A stretch of DNA of 64,000 nt, from contig BEDY01000005.1 of the NCBI GenBank assembly GCA_002335605.1, positions 1,488,001 to 1,552,000 of the forward strand, read 5' to 3'. Below are positions 12,394 through 25,700 of the stretch, piece by piece. Position 1 is the stretch's first letter. The number at the start of each line of letters is the position of its first letter. The position numbers and the translations under genes were made by a program. The notes under the pieces are model-generated. The model was not told where the DNA came from. It searched no databases and was given only the letters and a program-made list of their open reading frames with translations. Source of the DNA: Prillingera fragicola (Eukaryota > Basidiomycota > Tremellomycetes > Trichosporonales > Trichosporonaceae).

Positions 12394-14404
12394 CTAGCTC
12401 TTAGCCTCTCGAACCCTCAACTCTCGCAACAACTCTGTAGCCCGCTCACGATGGGGCGCTTGGCTCTGCGCGACCTTTTCAAGATATTGCGCCGCGAGCG
12501 CCCAGTCCCCTCGCTCCTCATCTGCGCCAGCTGCAGTACTCTGCCGTCCACCCCGCGAACCCTTACGACCACCCGCTGGCAGGGCAATGCCGCGCATCTC
12601 CCACTCCGCAACGGCGAGGTAGCTCGCGGCGAGCTCCATGATGTTGTTGTTCTCGCGCTCGCCCAAGGCCAAGATCCTGCGGTGGCAGTCGGCACTCTCG
12701 GCGCTGCCTGTGCGGCCCATGCGCGCGTCCTCTTGCGCGTACAAGAGTGCAAGCTTGTGCAGGATCTGCGGAGTCTGCTTAGCGTCCGCACCAAGAAGAG
12801 CTCGGGTGTGGGCGGCAATGGCGTCGGCGGTTCGCGCGAGAGACTCGTAGACGATGGCAAGGGCGGTCCACATACGGCAGTCGTAGGGACGAAGCGAGGT
12901 GGCCTGGTTGTAGTACTGTATCGCGTACATGGGCATGTCGAGAAGCTCGTATGCCTGCCCAAGGCCGTACCACGCGCGGTAGTCTTTGGCGTTGACGTCT
13001 ATAGCCTTGCGGTAGGCCTCGATCGCGGCGTGCGAGTTTTTGAGCTCGACAAACTCGTGGCCCATGAGCGTCCATGCCGGGAGATACTCGCGGTTGAACT
13101 GGAGAGCGCGGCGGAAGTAGGTGATCGCCTTGGTGTGGTCGGCACGAGACGAATAGTAATTGCCAATCAAGCAGCACACTTCTGGGCGGTTGCGGTCCAT
13201 CTCGGCGTACTCGTGTGCGAGCTTGCCGAGTTTTGCGTGCTTGCCCATAACGTAGAGCATGTTCGAGTAGATGTCGACCTCTTCCATGCGATACGGGTCT
13301 GCCGCCTGCACAGCGTCAAACTCGGCTTCCGCGGTGTGAAAGTCTCGTTGGTGGTAAAACACCATGGCGCGCTGTGCCATGAGGTGCACGCTGTCGGGGA
13401 ACGTCATGAACAGCTCGGCGATCATAGTCTGAACGAGATCTGTGGCCGTGTGCAGATCGAGCATGACGGCAACGGCAAAGAAAGTGAGCATCGGGCCTGC
13501 AGGAAGGTGCTCCTTGAGCTCAATAAACTGCCTGTCAGTCGAGTTTGCTCAGAAGAGCTTACCTTGTCCGCCGAGTCCACCAATTGTGCCAGCTGGCTCC
13601 AACAACTCCAGTTATATGGGCGCTCCCGTACGGACGCCATGAAGCACAAGATCGCCTCGTCGCGCTGCTCCAGACGCATGTGAATCAATCCTCGCAAGTA
13701 GACGAGATAGGGCTCCGTTTCGTGGGTAAGCTCTGCCACAATGGCACTGAGTGGTGGGAATAACGCCAACCGCTCCTGCTTTGTGTCGAGAAAGTGTGGC
13801 AATGACTCTTGCGCTTTGCGGTCCGCGCTCTAAAAACGAGTCAGCACCGTGTATATTACGGCCCAAACTCACCAAGAAGGCAGCGTAGTTGCGTAGAAAC
13901 TTTGAACGCGCACCCTTCGCTCCCTTCAATGTGTGAACAACACGGTCGTGCTCGCGTATGTCAAAGTAGCATTTGGCGAGCTGAAACTGATCCTCTTCAA
14001 GAACGTCCTCCTCCTCCTCCATCTCAATGCCATGACGAGTGCGCGCTCGGCTTGGTCCTGCTTCACTGATAGGGTCGAATGCGGGCTCGAACGCACCGCC
14101 GCCTGGCGAGTCAAAGTTGAGTGACGGGCGGGGGCCGTGTCGCGGCGGTGACGATGCCAGACCGGGCTGCTGAACAGGCGGAGAGAATGGAAGATATGGC
14201 GCTGTGCGGAACTCCTTGGGGACGGCTGCCAGTAGCTCTGATGCCCTGTAGTGGTGCGTCAGGGCAGATTCACAACATTGCAAGTCCTTCCGCTTACCAC
14301 TTGGCTCCAACGAGCAGGCCACGGTCCCGAAGCTCGCGAGTCGTTGCGCGCAGCTCATGTGCAAGCTGAATCTTTTCCTGTGCCGACAGAATCGCTGGAG
14401 GCAT
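12394..14404 (-). CDS. CDC23: Anaphase-promoting complex subunit APC8/Cdc23 (TPR protein)
   Basis: About 600 residues in four or more exons; the last (12394 to about 13530) encodes most of the tetratricopeptide repeats. Typical Cdc23 signatures are MEEVDIYSNMLYVMG, VCCLIGNYYSSRADH, AITYFRRALQFNREYLPAW and LMGHEFVELKNSHAAIEAYR. An earlier exon carries the N-terminal Cdc23 helices (QFQLAKCYFDIREHDRVVHT). APC8 is a scaffold subunit of the cyclosome, the E3 ubiquitin ligase that degrades securin and cyclins in mitosis. I place the start at MPPAILSAQEKIQLA because it aligns with the family. The same frame is open to an upstream ATG at 14530. A region of about 70 residues rich in Pro and Glu (residues 60-125) precedes the repeats. 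It diverges from the Prp4 kinase gene. Confidence 0.92.
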
Positions 14405-14698
14405 CTTGGCGGGGCAGAGTAATGGCAAGTTGAATCGTTGTTGACTTTGTTGTTGTTCGTTGCGAGTCCAGTGACGCGAACGAGCGTCACGAACCTTACG
14501 TAATAAAGATTTTGCTTCCGCTTCAGCCAACGATCACTTGTTCGAGACACACGACGACTATTCCACTCGAGTTTGTCTTTCATTGCCACTCACCTTGACT
14601 CTCTCCCTCCCTCCCTCAACTACCTCTTAAAGCCCCAGTCCTTCTGCGGGAAATCACACGTAAACTCCTATTCCGTTGTTTCAGACGTATCTCACACC
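14405..14698. promoter_or_regulatory. Short bidirectional promoter between CDC23 and PRP4
   Basis: Only 294 bp lie between the two divergent ATGs, so the regulatory DNA must be shared. The stretch next to PRP4 is pyrimidine-rich (CTCTCCCTCCCTCC near 14598). No TATA box or defined operator is evident. Confidence 0.6.
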
Positions 14699-17133
14699 AT
14701 GTCCCACAGCGCAAAGCGTCCTCACGACGGCCCACACGACCGCAGGGAACGTCCACGAGACTGGCGAGACGCACACCTCTCAGAACGAGACTCGCGCGAT
14801 CCCAGAGATCGAAGGGATAACCGCGACAGAGACCGAGACTACTACTCGCGTGACAGAGACTATGAGCGCCGCGACCGCGATCGAGATGATGGCAGGTGGA
14901 GGCATGACCGTGGAGGCAACTATGAGCGTGAGCGAGAGCGAGGGTTCCCATCACGGAGTAGTGACCGCAATCATAGGAATGATAGTCACAATGGCAGGGA
15001 GGAAGGAGAGTGAGTATTGCGGTATCTGCTGTCGACGCTGACCAGTTCCAGGATAGAGTCCCCTCCTCGCGCATCAAGCTCTCATCAACGCAGTCCACGA
15101 GCAACACACGATCGCTCTCGATCTCCGCGCTTAAACTCCCCGCGCGGAGTAAGTGGCGCATTCAAGTCTCCTCGTGGAGAAAGTGGAGCCTTCCGCTCCC
15201 CTCGCGGTGAGCATGGCCGTATTGCCCCGTCTCCTAAGAAGGTTTCCATTGCCTTGCCAGATGGCTCTCGCAGTGCTCCGGCGCGCGACCCATTGCCTGA
15301 GCCAGAACTTGACGAGGCAGTTGATGAGCCTGAAGATGAGGAGAAGAAGATTGAGGAGCGCCGCCGGAAGCGCCTCGCGCTCATGGCCAAGCTCCGGGAC
15401 GCGCCAAAGTCTGTCGCTAGCTCTTCAGGAGCGCCATCTCCGGCTCGAGACGATCTGGTTCCCGGATCCGGTGCCGACAGTGTAGTCAGTGCCGGGTTTC
15501 AAACTGGAGCCAACACGGAGAGTGGTAAGTCACCCGTGTCAGGCAGAAGCTGACGGCAGGCGCAACCCCTCTGCTCAAGATGCTCGGCACTCGCTCCATC
15601 AACACTGCTTTCGGTGCCAACGCTGGCACTGGCACTTTCACCCCGCATCACGAGCCTTCTCTGTCCAACACACCAATGGGCAAGCACTTTGATCTTAAGA
15701 AGCATGGAGAAGCTGGCCCATCCAAAGGAGGAGTGTCGGCTGCCGAATACACAGAGGATGGCACCGGCACCGACCGCCAGAAGCGAATGGAAGCGGTTGT
15801 CCCTGAGGGAGACGATGTCAAAATCAATACTATGCCAGCCACGGGAGAGAGCAAGCTCGCCGGCGAGGATGAATGGGAGGAGGTTGAGATCGAGGTGGAG
15901 GAGGAAGAGGACGACGTCGACATGTTTGCCGCCTTTGGGGAGGACGAGCCGGTGAAGAAGATGCGCAAGGTGACTGTGCGTCGGCGCAAGGCCGCCAATG
16001 GTGAGATTGTTGAGACGATTCATCCAGCATCGAATGTCAAAGCGGCTTTGGATGTGGTCGACAACGTAGACGACACAGACGGCTACTACCGCATCACACC
16101 TGGGGAGATTCTCGACGACGGTCGCTACCAGGTCACGGTCACTCTCGGCAAGGGTATGTTCTCAGCTGTCGTCAAGGCCACGGTCCTCAAGGCCGTCGGT
16201 CAGGAGCGCCACCACGATGTTGTCGGCAAGGAGGTCGCCATCAAGCTCATGCGTTCGCAAGAAAGCATGTACGTTGCGGGACGCAAGGAGGCGCAGATTC
16301 TCAAGCTGCTGAACGACGCCGACCCCGAGGACAAGAAGCACATTGTGCGCATGGAGCGCACGTTCGAGCATAAGGGTCATCTGGCTATCGTCACCGAAAG
16401 CCTGAGTATGAACTTGCGCGATGTGATCAAGCGCTTTGGCAAGGACGTTGGTCTCAATATGCGTGCGGTGCGCGCCTATGCGCACCAGATGCTGCTGGCG
16501 CTGAGTCTCATGCGCAAGGTCAACATCGTGCACGCGGACATCAAGCCTGACAACGTGCTCGTTTCAGAGAACAAGGCCGTTCTCAAGGTTTGCGACCTGG
16601 GCACCGCGGCCGAAGTGAGCCAGGGTGAGATTACGCCTTACCTCGTCTCGCGTTTCTACCGTGCGCCAGAGATTATTCTCGGTCTGCCGTACGACTTTGC
16701 CATCGACATCTGGGCCATCGGCTGCACCCTCTTTGAGCTTTACACTGGCAAGATTCTCTTCCCCGGCCGCTCCAACAATCACATGCTGCTTCTGCAGCAG
16801 GAGACGAAGGGCAAGCTCCCCGTGCGCCTGATCAAAAAAGCAACCCTGGCCGAGCAATACTTTGACGAAGCCAACAACATGATCTCGATCGAAAAGGACC
16901 GCATCACCGGCGCCGATGTCGTCAAGACCACAATCATTACCAAGGCGACCAAGGACATTCGCAGTCGTATCATGCCGTCGTCGTCTACGCAAGCCAAGAT
17001 GCCGGAGGCCGAGCTCAAGCAGCTCCAGCAGTTTGTCGACTTGCTCGACAAGTGTCTCATGCTCGACCCTGTGCGTCGTATCAGCGCGCGGGAGGCGTTG
17101 CTGCACCCTTTCGTTACGGGTGAGATGAAGTAG
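14699..17133 (+). CDS. PRP4: Prp4-type pre-mRNA splicing protein kinase (PRPF4B family)
   Basis: Exons 14699-15009, 15052-15524 and 15560-17133 give 785 residues. The N-terminal ~150 residues are Arg/Asp/Ser-rich (RDRDYYSRDRDYERRDRDRD), like SR-type splicing regulators. An acidic, serine-containing linker follows, then a CMGC kinase domain at about 445-783. Hallmarks are the Gly-rich loop TLGKGMFSAVVKA, lysine in EVAIKLMRS, catalytic loop IVHADIKPDN (HAD as in other Prp4 kinases) and activation segment ITPYLVSRFYRAPEIILG. The magnesium-binding motif reads DLG where I recall DFG in human PRPF4B. Prp4 phosphorylates Prp6/Prp31-type snRNP proteins and promotes activation of the spliceosomal B complex. 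Its retention fits a genome with many introns. The gene is convergent with the next one, 161 bp apart. Confidence 0.94.
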
Positions 17134-17294
17134 ATCTAGAAGAATGCAGTAAAGGGGATATTAGTAAACGTTTAGCATTGTGCATATGCAGTTTCTGCAG
17201 CAGTGGCACCTTGGAGAATCGTTACGTGACCTCGTGAACAATGCAAGTTGGCTACACTCCCCTTCTCCCTCCCCGTGGCCGTCGTGTCTTGTAG

Positions 17295-18966
17295 CTACCT
17301 CATCATGACTTCGGCAAGCAGCTGCGAAAAGTGTTGTTCAGTCTCGAGCGCAACATCGTACTTGAACAGCTTGTCGTGCACTTCACTGTCACTGTCAGCT
17401 CTTCGATCATCTCTCCAGACTCACCGCTGGGCCAACTTGTCAATCTGGAGCTCACCGCCCTCCTCCTGCATGGCGGCCTTGGCAGCGGCAATCTCCGCCT
17501 CGCGACTCTTGCGGTCCAGGTGCAGGTGGTGAGAGTTGAGCACAGCCATGCTCACAGTCCAATCAGTCCTGGGCTTGCGAATCTTCTGGTAAACGCGAAG
17601 CGCAGCGTTGATCTGTTCCTTGCTCTTAATCCTCGAGAGGACGATACCGAGCGCGACGGCATCTTCGACGGCCTGGGCTGCTCCCTGCGCAATGTGCGGG
17701 AGAGTTGGGTGGCACGCGTCGCCGACCAGGGCAATGTTGTTGTCGACCCAGACTGGCAAGGGGGCGTGGGCGCGAAGACGCCATTCGAGGACCTTGTTCT
17801 CTGGGACGAGGGCGAGGAGTTTCTGGACGCGCTTGGGAAAGTCGGAGAACGTCTCGAGCATCTCAGTCTTGTGGCCGAGTGCTGTCCAGGAGTCAGCCTC
17901 GACAAAGTGACGGTCGGGCTGGGATGTGGAGATGTTAAGCACTGCGCCTGCGTTGATAGGGTATGCCTAGATGTTAGCTTGCAAGTGCTACTGCCGAACT
18001 CACCATCACATGTCGCCTCTCGCCAATCCAGCGGTGCGACTCCCTCATCGAGAAGAGAGGACGCAGTTCTGGGTCATGCTGCACCTGCGTCTTGTTCACC
18101 ATGATGCGGTACGCTGCCTGGCCGGTGTCCTCGACTACGCCGTTAGCAAGCGTCCCGGGTCACTGACTTCTGCGTCAGCTAAACCTACCATTGTCAACAA
18201 CACCCTGACGCTTGTACATGGCCTGTCGTGCTTGGCTCTTAATACCATCTGCGGCGAGAATAACATCGGCGTCGATCCACCCGTGCTCATTCGTAAACTC
18301 GTCACGGACACGCAAGCGCGTGGCCTCAAAGTCGTACTCCGTTATCACCTGGTCGGTGATGAGCTTCACCCTGCCGGTGTCGAGTGCACCGCGCACCAGC
18401 GCCTTCTGCAGTGCGGACCTGTGGACAGTCTGCAAGTCAATAGTCGTTCCCCTCGCCCCCGGCCAGCTTGCGACTTGTCTGAAAGACTCACAATGAAAGG
18501 GTTGCCATACTCCTCCATCATGTACGGCGAGTACCGTGCCGAAGACAACACAACATCTGTGTCGCAGTCTACGGTGTCAGCACATGCTCTGAGAATGCAA
18601 ACCCAGCTTGAGCCAGCCGAGGGTTCTGCCTCCCTGCCGCAGTCAACGCACCGAGCACATTCGCCCTCTCAATTGTAACACCCTCAGCCTTGCAGATATC
18701 CATCACCCCCCAGCGAGTGAGAATACGACTGAGGTTGGGCGGAATATTGATTCCAGCCCCTACCTCCTCAAGGTATGGCGCTTGCTCCCAGACCGTAATG
18801 TCGGTGAAGCCTTGACGAGCAAGTGAGAGCGCAGAACCCATGCCTCCCATGCCAGCACCCACACTAGTGTGTCAGCGAGCTATGCACTTGCTTGTGCGCT
18901 TGACATCAGGCCTAAGCGCAAAACTTACATGTGGATCCGGAGGTCGTGAAGTGGGGCAGTCAACAT
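17295..18966 (-). CDS. FAD-dependent aromatic monooxygenase (salicylate hydroxylase-like)
   Basis: A multi-exon flavoprotein. The first exon ends LRIH and the second begins IVGAGMGGMGSALSLARQG, which rebuilds the GxGxxG dinucleotide-binding motif (V-G-A-G-M-G-G). Other group A motifs are the DG segment VILAADGIKSQ and the GD motif VGDACHPTLPHIAQGAAQAVEDA, which contacts the FAD ribityl chain. The tail runs to EVHDKLFKYDVALETEQH and ends LAEVMMR. Its length (roughly 430-450 residues) fits salicylate or 6-hydroxynicotinate monooxygenases, which hydroxylate aromatic acids using NAD(P)H and O2. The exact substrate cannot be read from sequence. No signal peptide is visible, so it is probably cytosolic. 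Internal intron edges (about 18,000-18,620) were not all fixed, but frames join plausibly. Confidence 0.87.
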
Positions 18967-19744
18967 GATTCTGAAGTCTTGCACGAGATTGACCCGGTGG
19001 AATCACAGGTGAGCAGAGGCAACAAGGCGAGAAAAGTAACACGAAGACAACAACAGCAATGACAGTGTGCGGGGTTGACGTGACGAGGCGAGAGTTAAGC
19101 CTTGGGGGAAGCGATCTGAAGGTGCCGGGATCCACAGCGAGAGAAGAGCTGTTCTCTCGCCCGTGTCTGCCCGTACGCAGGTGTTCCCGTGCATGGCATT
19201 CACCCTATGACCGCCAGCCATGTGCGAGCCGTGGGTGCAGAGCAGGCCCATGCTTATTGTTGCAAAAACGGGAATTGTCGGACAGTAGTCCAGTGGGGAG
19301 GGTATGTCAGGTTGGGAAGAACAAAGAGGTCTCTGCGTTGTTCCTGGTCCGCGGCCGCGCCAAGGGAGTGGGCCTGGTGTGGCGGTGGGATAAGCAACGG
19401 GCATGCTCAGTGATGATGCAGTGACCGACATGTCAGTCAGCAAAGACATTGAGGATGCAGCAGAGAGTGGATGAGAGATGAGCGATTGGGCAATTGAGAT
19501 TGTGAGCGATAACCAAAGTCGAGTTTCATGTTTCACCCAGCAATGACGGCATGATTGGGTGGCAAATTCTTTCGCTTGTCCAATGTCCTCTCGTCGCTTG
19601 TACGTCTTGTACGCTTCCAAATGGTGAGGTAAATACAGCTAAGTTACATCTCTGTCATAATAGGTATTACACAGGTGGACCAGCCCATGCGCATGGTCTT
19701 CTTTTCAGTATCTCCTTCAGTATCTCAATTGGCATCCCAGCCAT
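18967..19744. other. Spacer between monooxygenase promoter and TFIIIC gene 3' end
   Basis: No gene can be supported. It should contain the monooxygenase promoter at its left side and the 3' UTR of the large leftward gene at its right side. Open frames here are short and lack domains. Confidence 0.5.
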
Positions 19745-22700
19745 CTAAGCCCACAGCGCGGGGCTGCTGCGCCATACCACCTGGCGCGCCACACCCTCTC
19801 CAGTCGCCTGCACGGGCGGCAGCAGGCCGCCGTGAACCCTCTCGCGCGTCGCGATGGCCTTGTCGATCATGTACTGCAGCACATCGCAGATCTCGAGGCG
19901 GTCCAGCGTCGAGGCAAGGTGCGAGAACAGGATGTCCTCAGTGATGCCAGGGCGGAACATGATCTGGCCCACCACCGACTTGACAGCCTTGCGGAACTCG
20001 GAGGGTATCACCTCGCCCCAAATGTTGTTCCAGCGGCGAGGCAGAGCCTCGACCTTTTCCGCGCCTTCAGCGGCCTCGTTTGTGTCGGGTGCACGCGGAG
20101 ACACGGCCACTGTCCACGCCGTCCACGAGTTGCGGCTCACGAGACGAGGCGTGTCGTACCCAGCCCAGAAGACGCGGCAAATGGGGTCGGCGGCGAGCGT
20201 TGCGAGAACACCGTCGACCACTGAAGGTGAAAGGCGCGTCTCCTTCTCCATCTGCGAGCGGGGCAGTCCGGCCTCGCCGGCACGGTCCACGGCATCTAGA
20301 ATGCGATCAACATCGGCTCGGGTGCAAGCCGTCACATGAGTCGACGCCCACTGCACGAGGCGGGGGAACTCGCGAGGTTGCGGGAAGCCCTTGTCCGTGG
20401 GGCGAGGAGTTTCAGGCTTGCGTGTGACGCTAAACTCGAACTCGAACGCGTCGTCGTTGAGCGCGCGAGTGTTGTACGAAAGACGCCCCTGGCGGAGGAC
20501 GGGAAAGTCGGCGACGTCAAAGTCAAACTCGGCAGAGTGGCTAGACACGAGGCTCATGAGAGCCGCGAGGTCGCCTCCGTGGCCGATGAGCGGCCACTCG
20601 CACGACTGCTGGGGGTTGTCGAAGCGCTCAAGCGCCTTGTCGAGCTCTTCGTCAAAGTCGGAAGGGATGCCACCTTCGCAGAGGTTGCTCCACGTGAGGG
20701 TGAACGAGTACATGCGGCCAGGCGTCTTCATGTTGGCGCTGGTTTTGTTGAGCACCCCCTCATTGACGAGAGCAGCAATCATGCGCTCGTGTTCGTGTTT
20801 CGGCGAGAACGACAGCAGCTCTCCAGCATCACGCATGCTGTAGATCTCTGGAGGAGTCGCCACAATCATCTTGAGCACCGCGCGAACGACGCCCGTGCGG
20901 CGGTCAAACATGCTAAAGGGCGAGAAGCTAGTAACCCTGCCATCCACGATCGATCCCATAGAAATGTTGTGCAGGCGATTGTCTTCAGAGTTGCCGCTGC
21001 CGTCCATCAACTGTTCAAAGCTCGTGTTGATTTGCTTGAGATAGTCCCACTTGAACTGAGATATGATCTCGCCAGGGTCCAGTGGGAGTTCGGAGATGGA
21101 GTGACCCTTCGTAGGCACCATGGCGACAGGCATGCGGAGGAGGTTCTTGTTGATGTGGTCGCGCATGTAGTCAACGTGGGCGCGCAGATCAAAGTCAATG
21201 TGGCTGTCGGGGTTGGGGTCCGGCAGCTCGTCGGTGCCGCGCTTCTCGAGCCAGAGGTTGTGCCAAGCGTCCACCATGCGGTCAAAGTACATGTTGCGGC
21301 CGGGCTGATCAAGCATCTTCTTGACCTTAGTACGCAGCACCTGCTCGCCAATATTGGGGAATAGCTGCACCATGGCAGCACGTCCACGCATGGTGGTGCC
21401 TCGGCAACGAGCACGAATGACCGCCTCGGCGTCCATGACGAGGTCCTCGTCCTCCTTGGTCCAGATGTGACGGTGGCGACGCAGCTTGGCATCCGCCTTG
21501 CCCTTGCGCTCCCGGAGCAGCTTGCCCCGCTTGGTGGCACGGATAGTTGGGGCGGAACGCAGCGCCACCGTGGCACGGCGAGGAGGCGCAAAGCCAGCCT
21601 TAACACGCTGGTACGACTCGATGATAGCCGACAACTCGTGGTCGGTCACAATCTCGCCAAGACGCGACATGGGACGGTTGTGAGTGAGGTAGTTGAGCAG
21701 CTCCTGCGTGACCTCGAGCTGAGCACGCTCGGCTGCCGCCTTGACGCGATCGTCGTACACCTTACGAGCAGTGCGGATACGCTCAGCCAACTCCTCGCGA
21801 ATCGCATTCTTCTCCTGCTGGCGCTTGGTGCGCACAGCAAGGGGGTTCTTCTGCGACACGAACGCCGGCTCAGCGGCCTGCTCTCCCAGCAGCTCCCGAA
21901 TCCGGCGATCCAGGTAGGCCTCGACATAGTCGGCACGCAGCGCATTGTCGTAGGCCAGTTGGGCAACCTCCTCTGGCGCAACGATAACACGCCTGCAGCC
22001 AGGAATGTCAAGCCCAGTGTTGAGCGATTCGCGCTGTTCGAGAGTCAGACGAATGTCGTGGCGCCAACGAAGTCGAGCCCGCAGGATGCGTGGCTGATCC
22101 GGAGACTGCTCGAGCACTCCTCCAGAGTCGGGAGCCCACGGGAAGGACGGCACCTCAATGCGACGAATGAAAGGCGCCTGGTGTCCGACAATACACGCCT
22201 CTTGAACGGCCTCCCACACATACTCGCACTCTAGAGGCGTGCGCTGATGCATGAAACCAATGCACGGCATGGCCACGTCTCCGAGGTGATAGATTGGTAC
22301 GACGTCGTACAGCATAAAGTAGGTCGCAGTGTTGACGTCACAACGCTCAAAGCTTGTGGGGTGGCCTTCGTGTGCGTCCGGGCAGTGCACAAGGCCGCTT
22401 GAGTGGTCGCTCGGGCGAAGCGGTACCATTTGCTGAAGGAAGCACAGGAGGGACACGAGGGTGCGAACAACACCCTTGATAGCAGAGCCAGCCTTGCCGA
22501 CCATGTGAGCCTTGCGGCGGATGTGGTATGGCACATTGCGAAGGGGAAGGTCGAGATTCTCTGGAATCTGCAGCCAGTCGTACAGCTCTTGGTCAAAGTG
22601 GCGAACGGGTACCAGAGCCACATAGTCCTTGACCTTGAGATCCTCGTGAATCATGGGGATCGCAAACACGCGAGGCGAGCGTGAGACAATTGATTTGGTG

Positions 22701-25700
22701 TCAGGGTCGTCTGTGAAAGTGCTGGTGATAGCACTCATGAGGCGCTTGGCACGCAGGTTGCGGCCAGTCTGGAAGCCGTAGAGGTAGGATGCCAGGTCTC
22801 CGTCCAAGAGCAGAGTCTCGCGGCGTGTGAACGCCCTGTTCGATGGTGACTGAGGGTCCTCGGTAGGCATAGACATGGCCATGGAGCGAGGTGTGGGGCG
22901 GCGATACACCGAGTACTTGAGTGACGCCTTGGAACGAGCTACAGGAGAGGGCGTCGATGGCCCAGCAGCCGAGTTTGCAAGGGAACGAATGTAGGCCTGG
23001 ACCTCGGGCTCCTCAAGGTCGACCACGTACACCACATTGGTCTTGACCCAGCGTCCAGTAGTCATGGGGATCGTAGCAATGCGCTCCTTGATTCGCCCAT
23101 CAGCGATGAGCGAGTTGAGAGTACGGCGGAAGACCTTTCGATCCATGCTTGCGGCAACGGAGGGAGCGTTGGGGTGGTTGGTACCGGCGACACGATGCGA
23201 CCAAGCAGTGTGCTCGGCCCAAAGCTTCTGGTCGCCCATCACACCGCCACAGTCGGCAAGACACTGGAAGACCTGGTTCTGGCGACGCAGCACTGCAATG
23301 TCGACACGCGCGCCGCGCTGCCCATTCTTAGGCTTGGACTCCTTGATCTCGACGAGGGGCTCAGACGCATCGTCGACAGACATGGTGACATCGCCGTCCT
23401 GAGGAGCTTCATCGCCAGCCTCGGCACCCTCACCGTCCTGAGGAAGAGCCGTAGTGGTGACAAGGGGTGAGATTATTTCAGACTTTATAGGCGCCTTGGG
23501 TGATGTGGCAAGCGCTGCTGGGGGTGCAGTCTCCGCTGGCTCGGAGAGGGCTGGCGCAGGTGGGAGAGCAGGCTCCACTGGAGTGGAAACCTCTGGTGGA
23601 GGTGCAGATTCTTGGGCCATGTCGGGAACCGCCTCGGGTATGGGCTCGGGTAGCGGATCAACAGGCTCTGGTGCAGGCACGGCTGCCACCTCGTTCACGT
23701 CCGGCTCGAGAGCAGAGACAGCTGGTGTAGGTGCCTCGCCTTCCTCTTCAGCTGACGCCGACAGTGCAGCCGCAGCCGCAGCCTCAGCCGCTGCCACAAC
23801 CGAACGCCTAGGGCGGCCACGTCGGACAGGCGGCTTGGAGGGTGTAGCTGTGGGTGTCTCGTTGGCGATACCAGACGCGTCCTCAACACCAGCCATTGGC
23901 GTGTCGCTATCGACAACCTCGGCCTCTGCAGCAGGAGCCTTCTTGCGTGGTCGCTTTTTCGAGGGTCCGGCCTGTGGTGTCTCCTCGCCGCCGTCCTCAT
24001 TGCGTTCCTCGCCCTCGCCAGCATCCTCCTCGTCGTCTACGTCCTTTTTCTTGCGTTTGACACTGGTCTTGAGCCCCTTACCACCCTTCCGCTTCAGGTT
24101 GGCTCCAGGGAGTGAGAGGTAGAAATCTGGAGGCTTGCCGGTGGCAATCTGCTCTTCTGTGAGGGTGGGTGGCTTGCCCACGCCAGTGTACCCACGTGGC
24201 GCAGGAACAAGCAGGTCCTCGTCCTTGACGTAAATGAGCACCATTGGCAGGTCAGGGGTGGTAGGAATATCGGGAATGAGGCGACGGTTGCGTGTGCCGT
24301 CCTCGTCAACAATATAGATGTACTTGCGGGGACGTCCGCGCTCCTGCACCTCGTTGTCGTACTTGTTGGTCGGCGTTGCGATGACTTTCTCCTTCTTAGG
24401 GCGGCCTGACTTCTTGGCTGTTGGTGTGCGTGGCGGACGAGGTGTGCCACCAGGGGTATCCGCCCGAGCCAGCGATGGGCGTCCCTTCTTGCCAGGTTTG
24501 AGCGGAACTACAGAGGCAGCAGCGTCCTCGGCGTCGGCAATGTAGTCTTCGCGCGACACGCCAAGTCTGCGGTAGGAGAGGTCGGCAAAGTGTCCCTCTT
24601 GACCCGTGGAGGCTGATGATTCAAAAGCCTGTCCGAGCTCGGCCATAGATTCAGCATAGGCTGAAGTTGTAAACACGCGAAGACGGCGTTCACGCTGGTG
24701 AGACTCGATGACGCAGCGGATGGAACGGCGACGAAGATGAGGAGGAAGGTAAACCAGGTCGTGCTTGTTGATAATGTGTTCGAGGGTGCGTTTGAACTCG
24801 CCTGAGAGGTCAAGTGCGAGGTCCGCCATTGTGCGTCCGTTTGAGCCTGAATTGGCAATTGACTGCAGCATCTGGGCTTCGATGCTTTGTGTGCTCTTTG
24901 CACCGCCAATGTATTGGAACGGCTCGGCATAGTCCTCCACTGTGTTGGTTAGCATGTGCCAGAACAAACACTACTCACCGGACAGCGGCACCTCGGCGCG
25001 CTTCTCCACGACGACCTCGGGTTTGGGCACAAAGTCGGGATTGTACTTTGTCAGACGCAAACACGCACGCGCAGCGGGTCCAATGTCGACATATTCGACA
25101 ATGCCTTCCTCGACGAGCTGAGCAATGTGGCGCTGCAGCATACGGCGGTGACGAGTCGCCCAGTTCTCGGCTGACCAGCCAACCACCTGAAGAAGGTGGT
25201 GGTTACCGAGCAGGTGGTTCTTGAGACCAGGGTGGTCCAGAACACGGAGCAGACGCTCCTTTGGAATGTGTCCCGCCGTGAGCTCGAGAAGCGAAAAGGG
25301 GGCAAAGTTGAAACCGAGGTCTTGGGAGTGAGCCTTGCCCTCCACGTCTTCGTCCTCGGGGTCAACTTCGGGCTCAGGTCTCGCAGACTCTTCCTTGTCA
25401 TCTTGGCGCTCGTCACGGCGCATGTGCGCCTTGTAGTGGGGGTTGTCGACGAGGAAGCGGCGATGAACGAGGACATTGGTGTACGAGCCATGAAGGTACG
25501 CCGGTATCTTGGCACAGAGGCCGAGCTGGGTGAGGACCTTGATGTAGTGAAAGACACTGTTCTGGCTCGAGCCTGTGACGGGACCAAGCTCGAGCGCAGA
25601 CACGCCTTGCTCCCTTGCGCGAGCCGCCAGGAGGAGGAAGAGGAAGATCTTGGATGTGATCTTGGATATCTGCATTGTCAGCTACGCCCTCCGGGCGTTG

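Noticed and set aside
1..18966. Peroxidase, dioxygenase and FAD monooxygenase as a secondary-metabolism cluster
   Set aside because: No backbone synthase, transporter or regulator is present, and housekeeping genes are interspersed.
19832..22234. Several forward frames of 130-342 codons inside the TFIIIC gene
   Set aside because: Shadows of the 5.2 kb reverse exon; no recognisable motifs.
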